DNA of 64,000 nucleotides from Pollenia angustigena (lineage: Eukaryota > Arthropoda > Insecta > Diptera > Polleniidae): assembly GCA_930367215.1 (NCBI GenBank), contig OV884058.1:171598478-171662477 (forward strand), read 5' to 3'. Positions 35,759-47,399 of the stretch are shown here, in pieces. Positions within the stretch are counted from its first letter, which is position 1. The number at the start of each line of letters is the position of its first letter. The translations under genes were made by a program, and so were the position numbers. The notes under the pieces were generated by a model. It saw only the letters and a program-made list of their open reading frames with translations, was not told the DNA's origin and ran no database searches.

Positions 35759-35802
35759 GTATGTATCAAAAATGATACAAAGGAAGAATTATGAATTTTT
35801 TT
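35759..35802. repeat. Right inverted repeat of the piggyBac-like element
   Basis: The sequence atgtatcaaaaatgatacaa followed by agaattatgaatttt is the mirror of the left copy and abuts TTAA at 35802-35805. Confidence 0.65.
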
Positions 35803-35805
35803 TAA

Positions 35806-36211
35806 GGCTCGATCTAACGTTTATGTTTCAGCCATGATGCTTTGCGTAGTGGAAGAACGTTTTAAATGACATCATGATTGCGGATATGAAACGTTTTTCC
35901 ACTAAAAAAAAAGTTATAAACTGTAAATTTGCATGTAATTTAAGTTTTAAATTTGTTTATATTTTGCATAAAAATTATTATTATTATTATTTTTAATAAT
36001 TAAAAAAAAAAAAAATAAAAAATTAATAATCTTGCCTGTTAGAAACGTTTTTTTGCTCTCCTGAAAAAAAAATTATTTTGTAACTTAAAACGGTTTTCGC
36101 GGCTGTGCTTCAATCGTTGGTAGTTTGTGCGTGCTTTCTTTAGTTGATTTCAGGTTATTCTAAAATTTTTTATTTATTATTTAGCTTAATTTCTTCGACC
36201 TTCTTAATATT
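35806..36211. other. Unassigned AT-rich gap
   Basis: No gene was seen. The sequence gaaacgttt occurs in both orientations (about 35897, 36043), and poly-A and att repeats lie at 35970-36010. Confidence 0.4.
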
Positions 36212-36267
36212 ATTTCCTTTCAATAATTTCTCAAGCTCAAGGTCCGTTTTATATAAAAAAATATTTA

Positions 36268-36322
36268 TTTAAAATTTATCCAATATTTCGCTATCTCAAT
36301 GGATAGCTTCTTCAGGGATTTT
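36268..36322 (-). ncRNA. Hammerhead-like motif, truncated Penelope copy
   Basis: It is the complement of the motif at 40545-40605 and identical in its core: CTGAAGA at 36309-36315 (minus strand), a 6-bp stem gctatc/gatagc, then GAAA. See the plus-strand entry for the structural argument and doubts. Confidence 0.4.
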
Positions 36323-36454
36323 TGGTTTTTTTATATATCAAACAATTTTTAATAAACAAAATAAAATGAAACAACAAAATTGTCAATTATGAAAATTAAT
36401 AAAAAATTATACACAGGAAACAAAAATTATTCTATTACATTTTTATAAACTTAT

Positions 36455-37910
36455 TTAATTTCCTATCTTATTCTTATAAATTAAATGTCTGTAATTTTGA
36501 GCTACATTGTCCGTATCTGTCTTAAAATTAATTCTTTGTTCCATTGGTATGTTTATAATTTGCAACATTTCTAACATGTATCGTCGTTTGTAGTTTGTTT
36601 CTGTATTTAAAACTGTTGTGTTTTCAAATTCTGGTGTATGATTGAAATTGGCACAATGCGATGACAATGCAGTTTTTTGAGAAGATATATGTTTGTATTT
36701 TTGATCAGATCTATGTCCTGCTAATCTAGTTCGTAATTTGTTTTTTGTGGTACCTATATATACTTTACCACATGCTTCATTATCCCTACCCTTACAAGGT
36801 ATCTTGTAAATAATATTAGATTTATCTAATTTTTCTGTCTTATCTTTCATTTTACTGAATAATCTATCCAATGTATTATATGTTTTATGAGCCATCCTAT
36901 AATTATTCATATCATAAATATTAGAATTTTGCAATCGTTCTGAAAACATTGGTACATAAGTTAAAGACTTATAAACTTTAGGTTCAGTTACCGTATTCAC
37001 ACTACCTTCCCTATGTCCTTTGTACTGTCCAATCAATTTACAAATCAATTCCCTTGGGAAATTATTATCCCCTAAAATATTTTTAATTCTCATCTTATTA
37101 TTCCTATGAAAAATTATATCACTAATATTTAGAACCTTATCTATAAAATTTTTGGCAGTATTTATAATAACCCTTCTCGGATGTTTGGAAAAATAATTAA
37201 TAATTCTTCCTGAAGAAATTGGCTTTTGGTACCAATCAACTAATAAGTTATTCTCCTTTGTTATAACTAATGCGTCTAAATATGGAAGTTTATGATTACA
37301 TTCCCTTTCAATTGTAAATTTAATATTCTGGTGAAAGGAGTTAAATATGTTTAACATATTTTCTATTTCACATTCTGAAATAATACAAAATAAATCATCT
37401 ACATATTTTGTAATAAATTTTGGTTTAATAGATAATCTTCTAATACATTTATCAAGTAGCTCCTCCATAACTATATCCGCTACAACAGGAGAAGCTGGAG
37501 AACCCATAGGCAATCCTTTTTGTTGAGAATAAATTTTGTTATTATATTGAAAATATCTACAATCAACTATGCAAAATTTGAGAATTCTTAAAAATAATTC
37601 CCTTTCAATAGTTGTATGTTCTCTAATTATATTCCATTTTTCTTCTATAATACCTAAGGCTACATCAATAGGTATACTAGGGAACAAGGATATTACATCT
37701 AACGAAACTATCTTCTCCTCATTTTGTATCTTGATATTTTTAATCCTATCTTTAAATTGTAATGAGTTCTTTACATTATATATTGAATTTTCTGTTATCT
37801 TTCTAAGAATTCCCGTTATATATCTGCTTAGTTCATGAGATGGAGCATTAATGCTCGAACAAATTGGTCTTAATGGAAATGTTTCCTTGTGCACTTTCGG
37901 AACTCCATAT
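36455..37910 (-). pseudogene. Penelope-like RT/GIY-YIG protein, 5'-truncated
   Basis: An open minus-strand frame of about 485 codons starts inside the reverse transcriptase (YGVPKVHKETFPLRPI) and runs to the natural stop. It keeps motif A SLDVISLFPSIP, motif B GLPMGSPASPVV, motif C KYVDDLFCI and the GIY-YIG nuclease (IIYKIPC, then GKVYIGTTKNKLRTRL). Compared with the full copy it differs at about three residues (C for S in IVDxRYF, E for K in SHxLSRY, E for D in TPxF). The N-terminal third is absent, so it is not expected to be active. The Met at 37918 is flanking sequence. Confidence 0.88.
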
Positions 37911-37949
37911 AAATACATTTAAGAAGAAATTACAATATTCAATTCAAAT

Positions 37950-40413
37950 ATGAACTACAATTATCTCAAAAGGAATGAGGAGACGAGAAGGATAATAAAT
38001 AAGTATAAAATATTGAGAGATAGGAACATTAAACTAAAGGCAAACATTACATTTCTAATTCGTTGCCGCAATTCAGGTATAATACCAAAATTTATTAAGA
38101 ATTCTACTAAATCTTTTTGAGGAAAATGGACCAAGATATTTTCAACAAGCAATTTCAAGAAATATATGGATTATGCAAAGCAAGATTCTTAGTTTAAGTA
38201 TTAAGCAAAAACACTACACATTAGAAGATAATAGGAAACAATTAGATAAAAAAGAATTTGATTTGAGGAAATATTTTACAGATGATGTAGTTAATAATTT
38301 TTTAAAACATGAAGATAGATTAGCATTGAAACTAAATGGTAGGGTTAAAGATATACACAGGAAAAAGTTCAATCATTTGGTTGAATTACAGAAAAAAGAA
38401 TTAGGTATTAAATTTAACAAAAAGTGGTTTATAAACAAATCAGATATTGACATTCCAATAGATACACAATGGACACTTTCATTGGGAAACAAACATGCAT
38501 TACCCATCACAAAAAGACACTTCCCAGTTCTTAAGATGATAGCAGATGGAGAAGATTTTGTTCAGACTATAAGGGGAAAAGAGGAACAGGAAATAGCAAG
38601 GACTAGACTAACTACGATAATTGACGGTCATATGAGTAGAATTAAATTGTCTCATAGAGATAAGTTTATTCTTAACAATGTTAAGAAAACGGAAAAATTT
38701 TTAAAATTTAACAAGGACATTTTAGTTCTGAATGCAGATAAGGGTAATATTACAGTTGCGATGAATAGACATGACTATAGTTCGAGAATGAATGATATTC
38801 TTAGTGATGACTCCACATATAGAATATTGACAAAAGACCCAACGAATAAACTACAACAGATAAATAATGATATAGTGGAGAGATTATTTAAATTGGAGAT
38901 AATAACACCTTTTGAAAAGAAAAAACTTAAAACAACAACTGCTACAGCACCCAAATTATATGGAGTTCCGAAAGTGCACAAGGAAACATTTCCATTAAGA
39001 CCAATTTGTTCGAGCATTAATGCTCCATCTCATAAACTAAGCAGATATATAACGGGAATTCTTAGAAAGATAACAGAAAATTCAATATATAATGTAAAGA
39101 ACTCATTACAATTTAAAGATAGGATTAAAAATATCAAGATACAAAATGAGGAGAAGATAGTTTCGTTAGATGTAATATCCTTGTTCCCTAGTATACCTAT
39201 TGATGTAGCCTTAGGTATTATAGAAGAAAAATGGAATATAATTAGAGAACATACAACTATTGAAAGGGAATTATTTTTAAGAATTCTCAAATTTTGCATA
39301 GTTGATAGTAGATATTTTCAATATAATAACAAAATTTATTCTCAACAAAAAGGATTGCCTATGGGTTCTCCAGCTTCTCCTGTTGTAGCGGATATAGTTA
39401 TGGAGGAGCTACTTGATAAATGTATTAGAAGATTATCTATTAAACCAAAATTTATTACAAAATATGTAGATGATTTATTTTGTATTATTTCAGAATGTGA
39501 AATAGAAAATATGTTAAACATATTTAACTCCTTTCACCAGAATATTAAATTTACAATTGAAAGGGAATGTAATCATAAACTTCCATATTTAGACGCATTA
39601 GTTATAACAAAGGAGAATAACTTATTAGTTGATTGGTACCAAAAGCCAATTTCTTCAGGAAGAATTATTAATTATTTTTCCAAACATCCGAGAAGGGTTA
39701 TTATAAATACTGCCAAAAATTTTATAGATAAGGTTCTAAATATTAGTGATATAATTTTTCATAGGAATAATAAGATGAGAATTAAAAATATTTTAGGGGA
39801 TAATAATTTCCCAAGGGAATTGATTTGTAAATTGATTGGACAGTACAAAGGACATAGGGAAGGTAGTGTGAATACGGTAACTGAACCTAAAGTTTATAAG
39901 TCTTTAACTTATGTACCAATGTTTTCAGAACGATTGCAAAATTCTAATATTTATGATATGAATAATTATAGGATGGCTCATAAAACATATAATACATTGG
40001 ATAGATTATTCAGTAAAATGAAAGATAAGACAGAAAAATTAGATAAATCTAATATTATTTACAAGATACCTTGTAAGGGTAGGGATAATGAAGCATGTGG
40101 TAAAGTATATATAGGTACCACAAAAAACAAATTACGAACTAGATTAGCAGGACATAGATCTGATCAAAAATACAAACATATATCTTCTCAAAAAACTGCA
40201 TTGTCATCGCATTGTGCCAATTTCAATCATACACCAGATTTTGAAAACACAACAGTTTTAAATACAGAAACAAACTACAAACGACGATACATGTTAGAAA
40301 TGTTGCAAATTATAAACATACCAATGGAACAAAGAATTAATTTTAAGACAGATACGGACAATGTAGCTCAAAATTACAGACATTTAATTTATAAGAATAA
40401 GATAGGAAATTAA
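37950..40413 (+). CDS. Penelope-like reverse transcriptase with GIY-YIG endonuclease (one frameshift)
   Basis: The product would copy element RNA into DNA at a nick made by its own GIY-YIG nuclease. The first frame starts at ATG 37950 and has 56 codons (with FLIRCRNSGIIPKF) before TGA at 38118. A run of five T at 38114-38118 appears to hold one extra base. The second frame continues from 38119 without a break for 764 codons. From Met 38173, I see DKGNITVAM (189-197), YGVPKVHK (263-270), motif A SLDVISLFPS (331-340), motif B GLPMGSPAS (394-402), motif C YVDDLF (431-436), YLDALV (472-477), and GIY-YIG with IIYKIPC (628-634) and KVYIGTT (644-650). The motif order identifies the family with high confidence. 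A +1 programmed shift at the T run cannot be excluded, but a sequencing or replication slip is simpler. Confidence 0.9.
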
Positions 40414-40544
40414 ATAAGTTTATAAAAATGTAATAGAATAATTTTTGTTTCCTGTGTATAATTTTTTATTAATTTTCATAATTGACAATTTTGTTGTTTC
40501 ATTTTATTTTGTTTATTAAAAATTGTTTGATATATAAAAAAACC

Positions 40545-40605
40545 AAAAATCCCTGAAGAAGCTATCCATTGAGATAGCGAAATATTGGATAAATTTTAAA
40601 TAAAT
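40545..40605 (+). ncRNA. Hammerhead-ribozyme-like motif of the Penelope-like element
   Basis: The core CTGAAGA (40553-40559) is followed by one A, a stem gctatc/gatagc (40561-40566 and 40573-40578, loop cattga), then GAAA (40579-40582). A minimal stem III (at…at around attgg) then gives an AUA cleavage triplet. Hammerhead ribozymes are established in the terminal repeats of Penelope-like elements, and this position fits. Doubts are the unpaired A before stem II, a 2-bp stem III, and stem I pairing (aaaat with attt) that starts only after two mismatches. The motif may be degenerate or need a partner copy. An identical core lies inverted at 36268-36322. Confidence 0.45.
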
Positions 40606-40766
40606 ATTTTTTTATATAAAACGGACCTTGAGCTTGAGAAATTATTGAAAGGAAATTTTTTATTTATAATTAATCTTTTACCATGGAGAAAGATGTAAGG
40701 AATTTATTATAAATTTTTATTTTATGCAAATCGATCTCACTTATCCAAGAATAATGTATTATGCTA

Positions 40767-41170
40767 TGTTCACACTTGGGTTCTTAGACGCGTTTAAGCA
40801 ACTCAAACGTGATTAAGTTCTAATCATATCAAAATCGAGATGATTACCCATACATTGAAGTGATTTGTTAATCACTTCAAATTTATATGATTACAACTAA
40901 ACCATTTCATTAATCACATAGAATCCTCTGAACATATCTCAAACTGAGTATAATGCCAAATCGGTCACCATGAACGTACCCCATACGTGTATAACCGACC
41001 ACGATTTCTTCTTGATGTTTTTATTTTGTCTTTAAATAATTTTTGTTTAAAATAATCTTCGATAACTTAGTATTTTTATATATTTTCAATACTTTAAAGA
41101 AATATAACTTTGTTTGTTGTGTTTTTTCTTAATCTTTGCTTAAACGCGCTTAAAAACCCAAGTGTGAACA
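40767..41170. mobile_element. TA-flanked MITE (TIR TGTTCACACTTGGG), complete
   Basis: The 404-bp element starts TGTTCACACTTGGGTTCTTA and ends with the complement. TA flanks lie at 40765-40766 and 41171-41172. It is the uninterrupted relative of the MITEs at 4244 and 24072. Its interior shares tgattaa and aatcacatagaatcctc words with them. Confidence 0.85.
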
Positions 41171-41279
41171 TAACATTAATTCAAAATTTAAGTTGAAGAA
41201 GCGAAGTCGTTTTGAAAGTGGGATAGTGCAAATTATTTTGTTTAATTGCTTAAAAAAGGAATTGTTTCTCTTCTTCGTC

Positions 41280-42080
41280 GTTTGTTAATTTATGATTATA
41301 ATCTACGTATATATATAAATAAAATATATATAAAAAGAAGTGTACACTTTGATGTCACCACTAACTGCGGAAACGGTTCGACCGATTTCAACCACAATTT
41401 CAGGGTACGTTGGGGAAAGTCTGTAGATGGTTTAAGTTAAGTTTGCACGAAATCGGCTTAGGGGTTCCGCAGATATGGCTTTTAGATTTTCCTATATATT
41501 CCCATACAAATATTAACAAAATGCCCTCCATTTTGAACCCCTCCGACACGGCTTAACTGATTTTTATGAAATTTTGTATGTGTATTTGTTAGATATGAGA
41601 AAAGATCGTAGAGTATATCTTATATCGCTAGAAGGCGCAAAATAGGTCATTAGCTTCCCCTCCCAATATCTTCTTAACTAATTGAACGAATTTCTGGAAG
41701 TTTCGCAGGCAAATAGTGTTACAGCTGGTAAGTACTTTAGCCTTTAGTAGTTTTTATTTAGGGCGTGAAGCAAGAGGGGTAAAAGCTCCCCCTCCCAATA
41801 TCTTCTATACTAATCAACCGTTTTTCTTAAGATTTGGAACTGTAACATCTAAAAGAGAACAGAGTATGAAATAACGCAAGAGGGGTAAAACCTCCCCCTC
41901 CCTATATCTTTTAAGCTTATCAACTGATTTTCTTGGAATTTGGCAGGCAAATAGTGTAACATCTGGAAAGAACTATAGCCTATAATTTTTATTATCTTCT
42001 TAAGTAATCAACCCGTTTTCCTAAAATTTGACATGCAGGCACTGTAACATCTGAAAGAAATAAGTTATATGGCGAAACAA
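41280..42080. repeat. Dispersed repeat with a tandem array of ~125-bp units
   Basis: The part 41330-41480 (accactaactgcggaaacgg, gaccgatttcaaccac, gaaatcggcttaggggttcc) resembles dispersed insect repeats. From about 41640 to 42075 four degenerate units follow one another, each with cccctcccaatatctt, then aatcaacc.tttt, then aatttggcaggcaaatagtg and gtaacatct.gaaag. No protein is supported. Confidence 0.55.
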
Positions 42081-42699
42081 CGTTTGCCGAGTCAGCTTGT
42101 GTGTAATAAATTTCACACTTCTTTCGGCAGTATCGTTCACCACAGATAAATTTTGACAAATTTAAAAGCCTTGGGCGAAGTCAAATCTTTCACTTTAACT
42201 AGATGGGTCAACTTGCGAAAAGACCGACTACTTCTTTGGACAAGTTCCATAAATGATTGCTAACTTTTTGCAGAAAAGCAAGAGCTATCTCCGTTCGAGA
42301 TAAGCAATTATACCTTTTAACTCCTGTCTTGTCATATTGAATTGATCAGGAAACAAATATATTTTTTAATGGCTTTTGTCATCCATCTAGCATGAGAAGT
42401 TGCACCAGGTATTCGAAAGGGGTTAAAATCTTGCACTGTACCTCATAGAAAACAATTGACTTACTGTTCTTTGTTATCCCTTCTACTATGATTTTGCTTT
42501 AAATTACAAAGACAGTAATTCCAATTCTAAAAAATATATTATAATAATTTGTATTTTATTATGTATTTTGTTTCATTTTACCTCCTCTTAGCGTGAAAAG
42601 CACTAGGTGCACTATTAAATATACATTAAGTTTATTATACACTTAACACTACTATCTATTCAACTTTTGTACAATGGTTTAACCGCTTTGATGTGTCTC
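42081..42699. other. Unassigned stretch
   Basis: No gene, RNA or complete repeat was recognised between the tandem array and the next MITE. Confidence 0.35.
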
Positions 42700-43318
42700 T
42701 TAAAGGAGCGTATAGACGACATGTTTTTGTCATCTGACATGTCAAATTTCCCACGGCAAAACACATACATGTCGTGTGTTACCTTTTTAACTTTGCTTCT
42801 GTAAAAGTCAGACGCAAAGTCATCTAACAAAATTTCAATTAGAGCGTGCTCTATTTTCTTCTGACAAACCATCTGACATCAGAAATCTATGCCGGGAATA
42901 AACTGGCAGCGGCGTCAACTATTGACGGAATCATTAGCCGGCTGACGTTAATATTTTACAATACCAAGATATGTATGCTCATCTCACCATTGAATAGAAT
43001 TTATGTAAATATATACATAAAAACCGTTTCATTTTAAAATTCTTAATTGGTATCTTTAACATAAAAGAAAAAAATGTTAAGATGGCTAAATTATTTTACG
43101 GCGCAAATAAATATTTTCGTGGCGGCAGCAAGCTATTTTAAAACCGAGAACTACTTTGGTTTCTGCAAAAACAATGTCAGAAGCAAATTACATGTAGGTT
43201 TGTGACCGAATATTATAAACCTTATGTAAACAGCAATTTTGACAGACATGAACAATTACATGTGACTTGAAAATTTGACATGTCAGATGACAAATACATG
43301 TCGTGTACGGGCGCCTTT
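42700..43318. mobile_element. MITE with 45-bp TIRs (cgacatgt…catctgacatgtcaaattt)
   Basis: The left arm from aaaggagcgtatagacgaca through catctgacatgtcaaattt is mirrored at the right by aaatttgacatgtcagatga ... acatgtcgtgtacgggcgccttt. The words acatgt and tgacatgtca recur. A target duplication was not established. Short frames inside are not credible as genes. Confidence 0.7.
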
Positions 43319-43594
43319 ATTTGCTTCACACTAAAGTGCAAATACCACTACAATCACTATTCGCAATTGAAAAAATGAAACACTGTACACTTAGTATTGA
43401 CAAATTTTCGAAAGTTTACCCTATTTGAGACCCATGGGCAATCTTGGACCCGGTAAAACAAAATTTATATTATCAGGTTAGGCTTCATATTAGAGCTCTT
43501 GCTGTCAAATATCATCTAGATAACTACATCTGTTTCTATATTTCTCACATCGTAAAACTTTTCGCATGAAACGTGTGAATTGCAACAAAAATAA

Positions 43595-44273
43595 TCACCC
43601 CTATCGTGAATAACAAGTGGAATATTTGTTCCCATGAAATTTTCATTTCCCTCGAAGGGAAAAAAGCAATCGTGAATCTCATGTGAAAAATTGTTCACGC
43701 TATCAGTTCCAGTGAATGTAAGAAAAAGAAGAAAGATTAAAAAAATTAAAAATCAATGAAATTTTTGTTCAAAAATATTCAAGTATATATTTTAAAGAAA
43801 AGTTAAAATAATAAAGCAACATATTTAGTATTGGAGGGATAGTTTGATTACAACGTTAGTTTTTTGCACTTTTTAAATTTAATGTAGTAAAATATTTTCC
43901 AAAATTCTGCCACCAAGTCAATCGAAAGTTTCACAAACTCGCAGGTAAACTACCTGTTGCTTTGCATTTTAATGAGCAATATATCGGTTTGTGCCTTTTT
44001 AACTTTATTAACCCTTAATATTCGACATATAGGAGGAGCTTTTTACATACATGTTCTGTTTCCTAGCAAAAATAAAGTGAGAAAATCTAAGGGAAATGTG
44101 AACAAATTACGAGGGAAACAATTTTTCACGATAAGGGGAATTTTATTGCCGGGAACATTTTTTCACGTTATTATTCTTCTTTGAATTACATTTTTTCATG
44201 GGAGTTGTTCATGATCGCAAATATGTGAAAAGGGGAAAAATTACGAGGGAAAAGTTTTTCACGATAGGGGTGA
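43595..44273. mobile_element. MITE with TIR TCACCCCTATCGTGAA, copy 1
   Basis: The left end TCACCCCTATCGTGAA and the right ttcacgataggggtga are exact complements. The arms also share ccctcg/cgaggg with acgagggaaaa. A shorter copy lies at 55083-55510. It seems to sit inside a further pair of related ends (tgtttctatatttctcac at about 43530; ctcacacaagtgtttctgta at about 44302). The flanking duplication is not clear for this copy (ataa against atgt). Confidence 0.75.
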
Positions 44274-44592
44274 ATGTGAAATGAAACAAAGAATGGTTTT
44301 TCTCACACAAGTGTTTCTGTATCTGTTCTTTGCGAGAATTATCTGTCATTTAAATAATTTTCCAGCGATTATTGCGAAAAGTTTCTTACAAGACTTGTCA
44401 AAATATGTAAGTCACATTTGAAATTAGTGCGAGAAAAACAAAATGTAGATAATTTAAATTTAAAATATGTTTATAAAAAATAAAAGGAATTTAAATGATG
44501 AATGCATAATTTATATGATGAAAATAAACATTATTGTTATATTTTATTATTTTAAATTTGTTTTTTTAGCCTTTCCTTGTTTTGGTTTTATT

Positions 44593-47387
44593 TAGTGCTG
44601 CCAGATAAATTTGTGTAAAAATCGTCAATTTCCTGAGAAAAAAATAAAATAGATGATCGTCTTTTTTGTTTTAAAATCGTGCAATAAAAATTAATTTTAA
44701 ACAAATTTGTTTTGAATTTTATTAAAACATAATCAAACAAAAACATAATTAAAGTTCATGGGTAGTTAATAATTTCTTTAGATTTATATTTATTTTGTTA
44801 AGCTGGATGATTATTTTTTATAAAATTATTTATTTTCATCAAAATAATTTTTGGGAATACAAAATTTTAATTTTAAAGTGAAATGCGCATAGGAGTAGCT
44901 TATCCCATCAACAATAAATTTCAAGTGCTTTTATCAAGAGTAAAAACTCGGAATTCAGCACGAATAACAAAATCTTTTAAAATTATTTATTTTCTTTAAT
45001 CCGATAACAATTTAAAATTGTTGTTTTTCCCTGGAGAAGTCACACAAAGGCATGAGAAAATATCATATTAAACAAAAAATAAAATAAGCTTAGTAAAATA
45101 TACATACATCCTTTTTTTAAATAGATATGTATTAACAAATACCCAGATCAAAATGGAAAATTTTTAAAATTAATCAGCTTTGATAATAGTATTACATACA
45201 AATATTCTGGGTTTTTTATTAATACGATTTCCGTATGACGTGCTTAATTCCCAATTTTTTATATTTGATAAATACACTGAAATTCATTGTTGAGGGAAAG
45301 CTAGCTTCTATGCGCATTTCACTGGTTGCTAAGGCCAGCTCATCAGGAAACCTTTTCCAAAGATTTTAGAAAAGCCAAAAATATTAAACAAATAAAACCC
45401 TAAAGCGAAAAGGAATCATAAACACTCTTAGTGTAACTTGTAACAATATCAAAGCTTAAACAAAACACCAACAATAAACAGTGAGTTTATCTTTTCTTAC
45501 ATCCCCCTACAATTGGTTGGGTTCTTTCCGATTCGAATTGTAGTTGTAAGCAGCGTTACCGTTGTGATACTAAAGTATCAATTTTACCCTTTTTCAACGG
45601 TGTTGATACCTTTTATGACCCTTTTTTAAATTATGCTTTTGTATAATTATCACCTATTTTGTGACACTTTTTGATCCTTTTTTGGAAATAGCTCTCACAT
45701 TTTGTTTTTTGTCAATGCTAAACAAATGTTTTCGAAATAAGCATTGCTTGATATGGAACAGACTCAAAGTATAAACTTACAATTCCATGCTTTTTTCTCC
45801 TTGATTTTTGATAGTAAAGTACAATTTCCTTAAAAGCAAACATAACTCATATAAATATTTGTTATTTTTTACGTTGGTTTCTTTTTAAAACAAAATTGCT
45901 AAATTAGCGGAAATTCCCAAATATTTGGTAACAGCGGTATGAAAGCAAAGTCTAATATTTATTAAAAATCGTAAAAGCTTTAACAAATCTGACACTTACA
46001 GGAAAAAATCGCTTTAATATAGAAAATGGTTACAATTCGCGAACGATTGCAAAATTTAAAACAAACACTAAAATTTATTTGACATCGCTAAATCGGAAAA
46101 TTATATAAAAAGTATTAAAAAATTAGCTAAAATGATAAAGAATAAACTTTTTGTCAGGTTTAAAAAACAGGACATAAAAAAAATTAAGTTTTTTTAGCTC
46201 TTCCTACCTGAAATATTATTTTTTTGTTTGCATATAAAAAAAAACTTGGTCTTATTATGTTCATTTAAATGGGAAATACTGCTTATAAAAAACGTGACCC
46301 TTTTTTTTTATTGAAATACCCTTTTTGGCCTTTTTTCTGGAAAATTCCCTTTTTGTGACCCTTTTCGAAAATTTCCAACGGCAACCCTGGTTGTAGGTGG
46401 GTTAAAAGAAAAAACAAAATTAAAAAACAAACTGCTTCATTCTATTATCTTCGTAAGAAAACCAATTTTCCAATTCAGTTTTATGCACGGACACATGCAA
46501 TTATATTTTTTTTTTTTTTTTTTTTTGCGAAAACCCTAGTATTGATAGTGACAACGTTGTTTTATATTTATATCGTATGTAGTCCGAAATAGTATATTAT
46601 TGAAATTTAACTATATCGGTTTACAAATGGCTGAGATATAATTTCTTTAACTTACCTATTCCTATAATTTTTTTTCTTTTTTACCTGAAATAGACTTAGT
46701 AGAATAGCTGGTAGTTAAAAATAAAAAATCGGTTCATAAATGAACGGATTATAGAAAAACAACTTTTTTTCTTGAAGAACCAATGGTTTTGGCACAAAAG
46801 TGTCCATATAAGATAAGAATATCAAATATCAATCATATTTTGTTTATGCATATAAGAATTAATACTTCTTATGTTCAAAATAAGCCAAGTCGGTCCATTA
46901 CTTTAACTCGAAATTTTGCTTTTGGGAATAGGCAAACAATTTCGAGGACAATTTTCACAATAGGGATAAAGATAAAAATTTAAGCTGCCTTGTTTCTAAA
47001 GATATCTTTTTTTCTAATAAACAAACATATAAAAACATTTAAAATTATCTTATTTCGAAGACTAAGGGGCTTATAGTGTAAAACACACCACAAAGCCAAC
47101 AATTCCATTGTAAGCAAAAACAAGATCAAAAATATTTTATTAATTTGTTGTTACTTTCTACAGGAATTCATATTGTTTTTTTTAATTTTCAACGCCACAA
47201 AATATGAAGTGATTGAAATTTAAAAATTCAATAAATATATTTCTATAGAAAGTAACAACAAAATTAGAAAATATTTTTGTTTTTGCTTCGTCACTTTTTT
47301 AGAAAAAAATCATCAAATCGTCACTTTGCTAATTTTGATACAAAAAATCGTCAAAATGACGATAACTCGTCTAATCTGGCAGCCCTG
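44593..47387. mobile_element. Non-autonomous hAT-like element (TIR gctgccagat)
   Basis: The ends tagtgctgccagataaattt and aatctggcagccctg are imperfect inverted repeats. The flanks gttttatt (44585-44592) and tttttatt (47388-47395) match at 7 of 8 bases. The interior has aaatcgtca words near both ends. It is interrupted by a second hAT-like element at 45551-46389. No transposase was seen. The short frame at 46783-46983 has no motif. Confidence 0.65.
45551..46389. mobile_element. hAT MITE (TIR CAG.GTT.CCGTTG), nested
   Basis: The ends cagcgttaccgttg and caacggcaaccctg are inverted with few mismatches. The flanks gttgtaag (45543-45550) and gttgtagg (46390-46397) match at 7 of 8 bases. Both ends carry accctttttcaac / ttgtgaccctttt words. 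It is non-coding. Confidence 0.75.
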
Positions 47388-47399
47388 TTTTTATTATAT

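Larger units (their letters stand above)
33690..35805 (+). mobile_element. piggyBac-like element, decayed
   Basis: The transposase relic (33945-35515) lies between inverted repeats at 33858-33901 and 35759-35802, sharing aaattcataattc and ctttgtatcatttttgatac. Immediately outside the right repeat is TTAA (35802-35805), the piggyBac target. On the left the nearest TTAA is at 33824-33827 with about 30 extra bases between. A further copy of the tgtatca...tgatac palindrome is at about 33707-33725. The exact ends are uncertain. Confidence 0.65.
36212..37911 (-). mobile_element. Penelope-like element, truncated copy (inverted)
   Basis: This is the mirror of 38955-40656, extending from ggaaataat at its 3' end to ttatatggag, where the homology stops inside the reverse transcriptase domain. 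It lies head to head with the longer copy. Such an inverted truncated partner is a known feature of Penelope-like retroelements. Differences from the long copy are very few, so both are young or were made together. Confidence 0.88.
37912..40656 (+). mobile_element. Penelope-like retroelement, near full-length copy
   Basis: It starts at the junction with the inverted truncated copy and ends at about 40656 (ttattgaaaggaaat), where identity to the mirrored copy stops. It contains a short leader, one long coding region with a single apparent frameshift, and a 240-bp 3' region with a hammerhead-like motif. No separate long terminal repeat was found on the left; the truncated copy occupies that place. 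Confidence 0.88.

Noticed and set aside
25202..41000. Endogenous retrovirus or LTR retrotransposon
   Set aside because: The two reverse transcriptases are of non-LTR (jockey-like) and Penelope-like type. No gag, protease, integrase, envelope or long direct terminal repeats were seen anywhere in the window.
41330..41480. Helitron 3' end
   Set aside because: The sequence resembles dispersed insect repeats, but I could not find a CTRR end with a preceding hairpin, so the class is left open.
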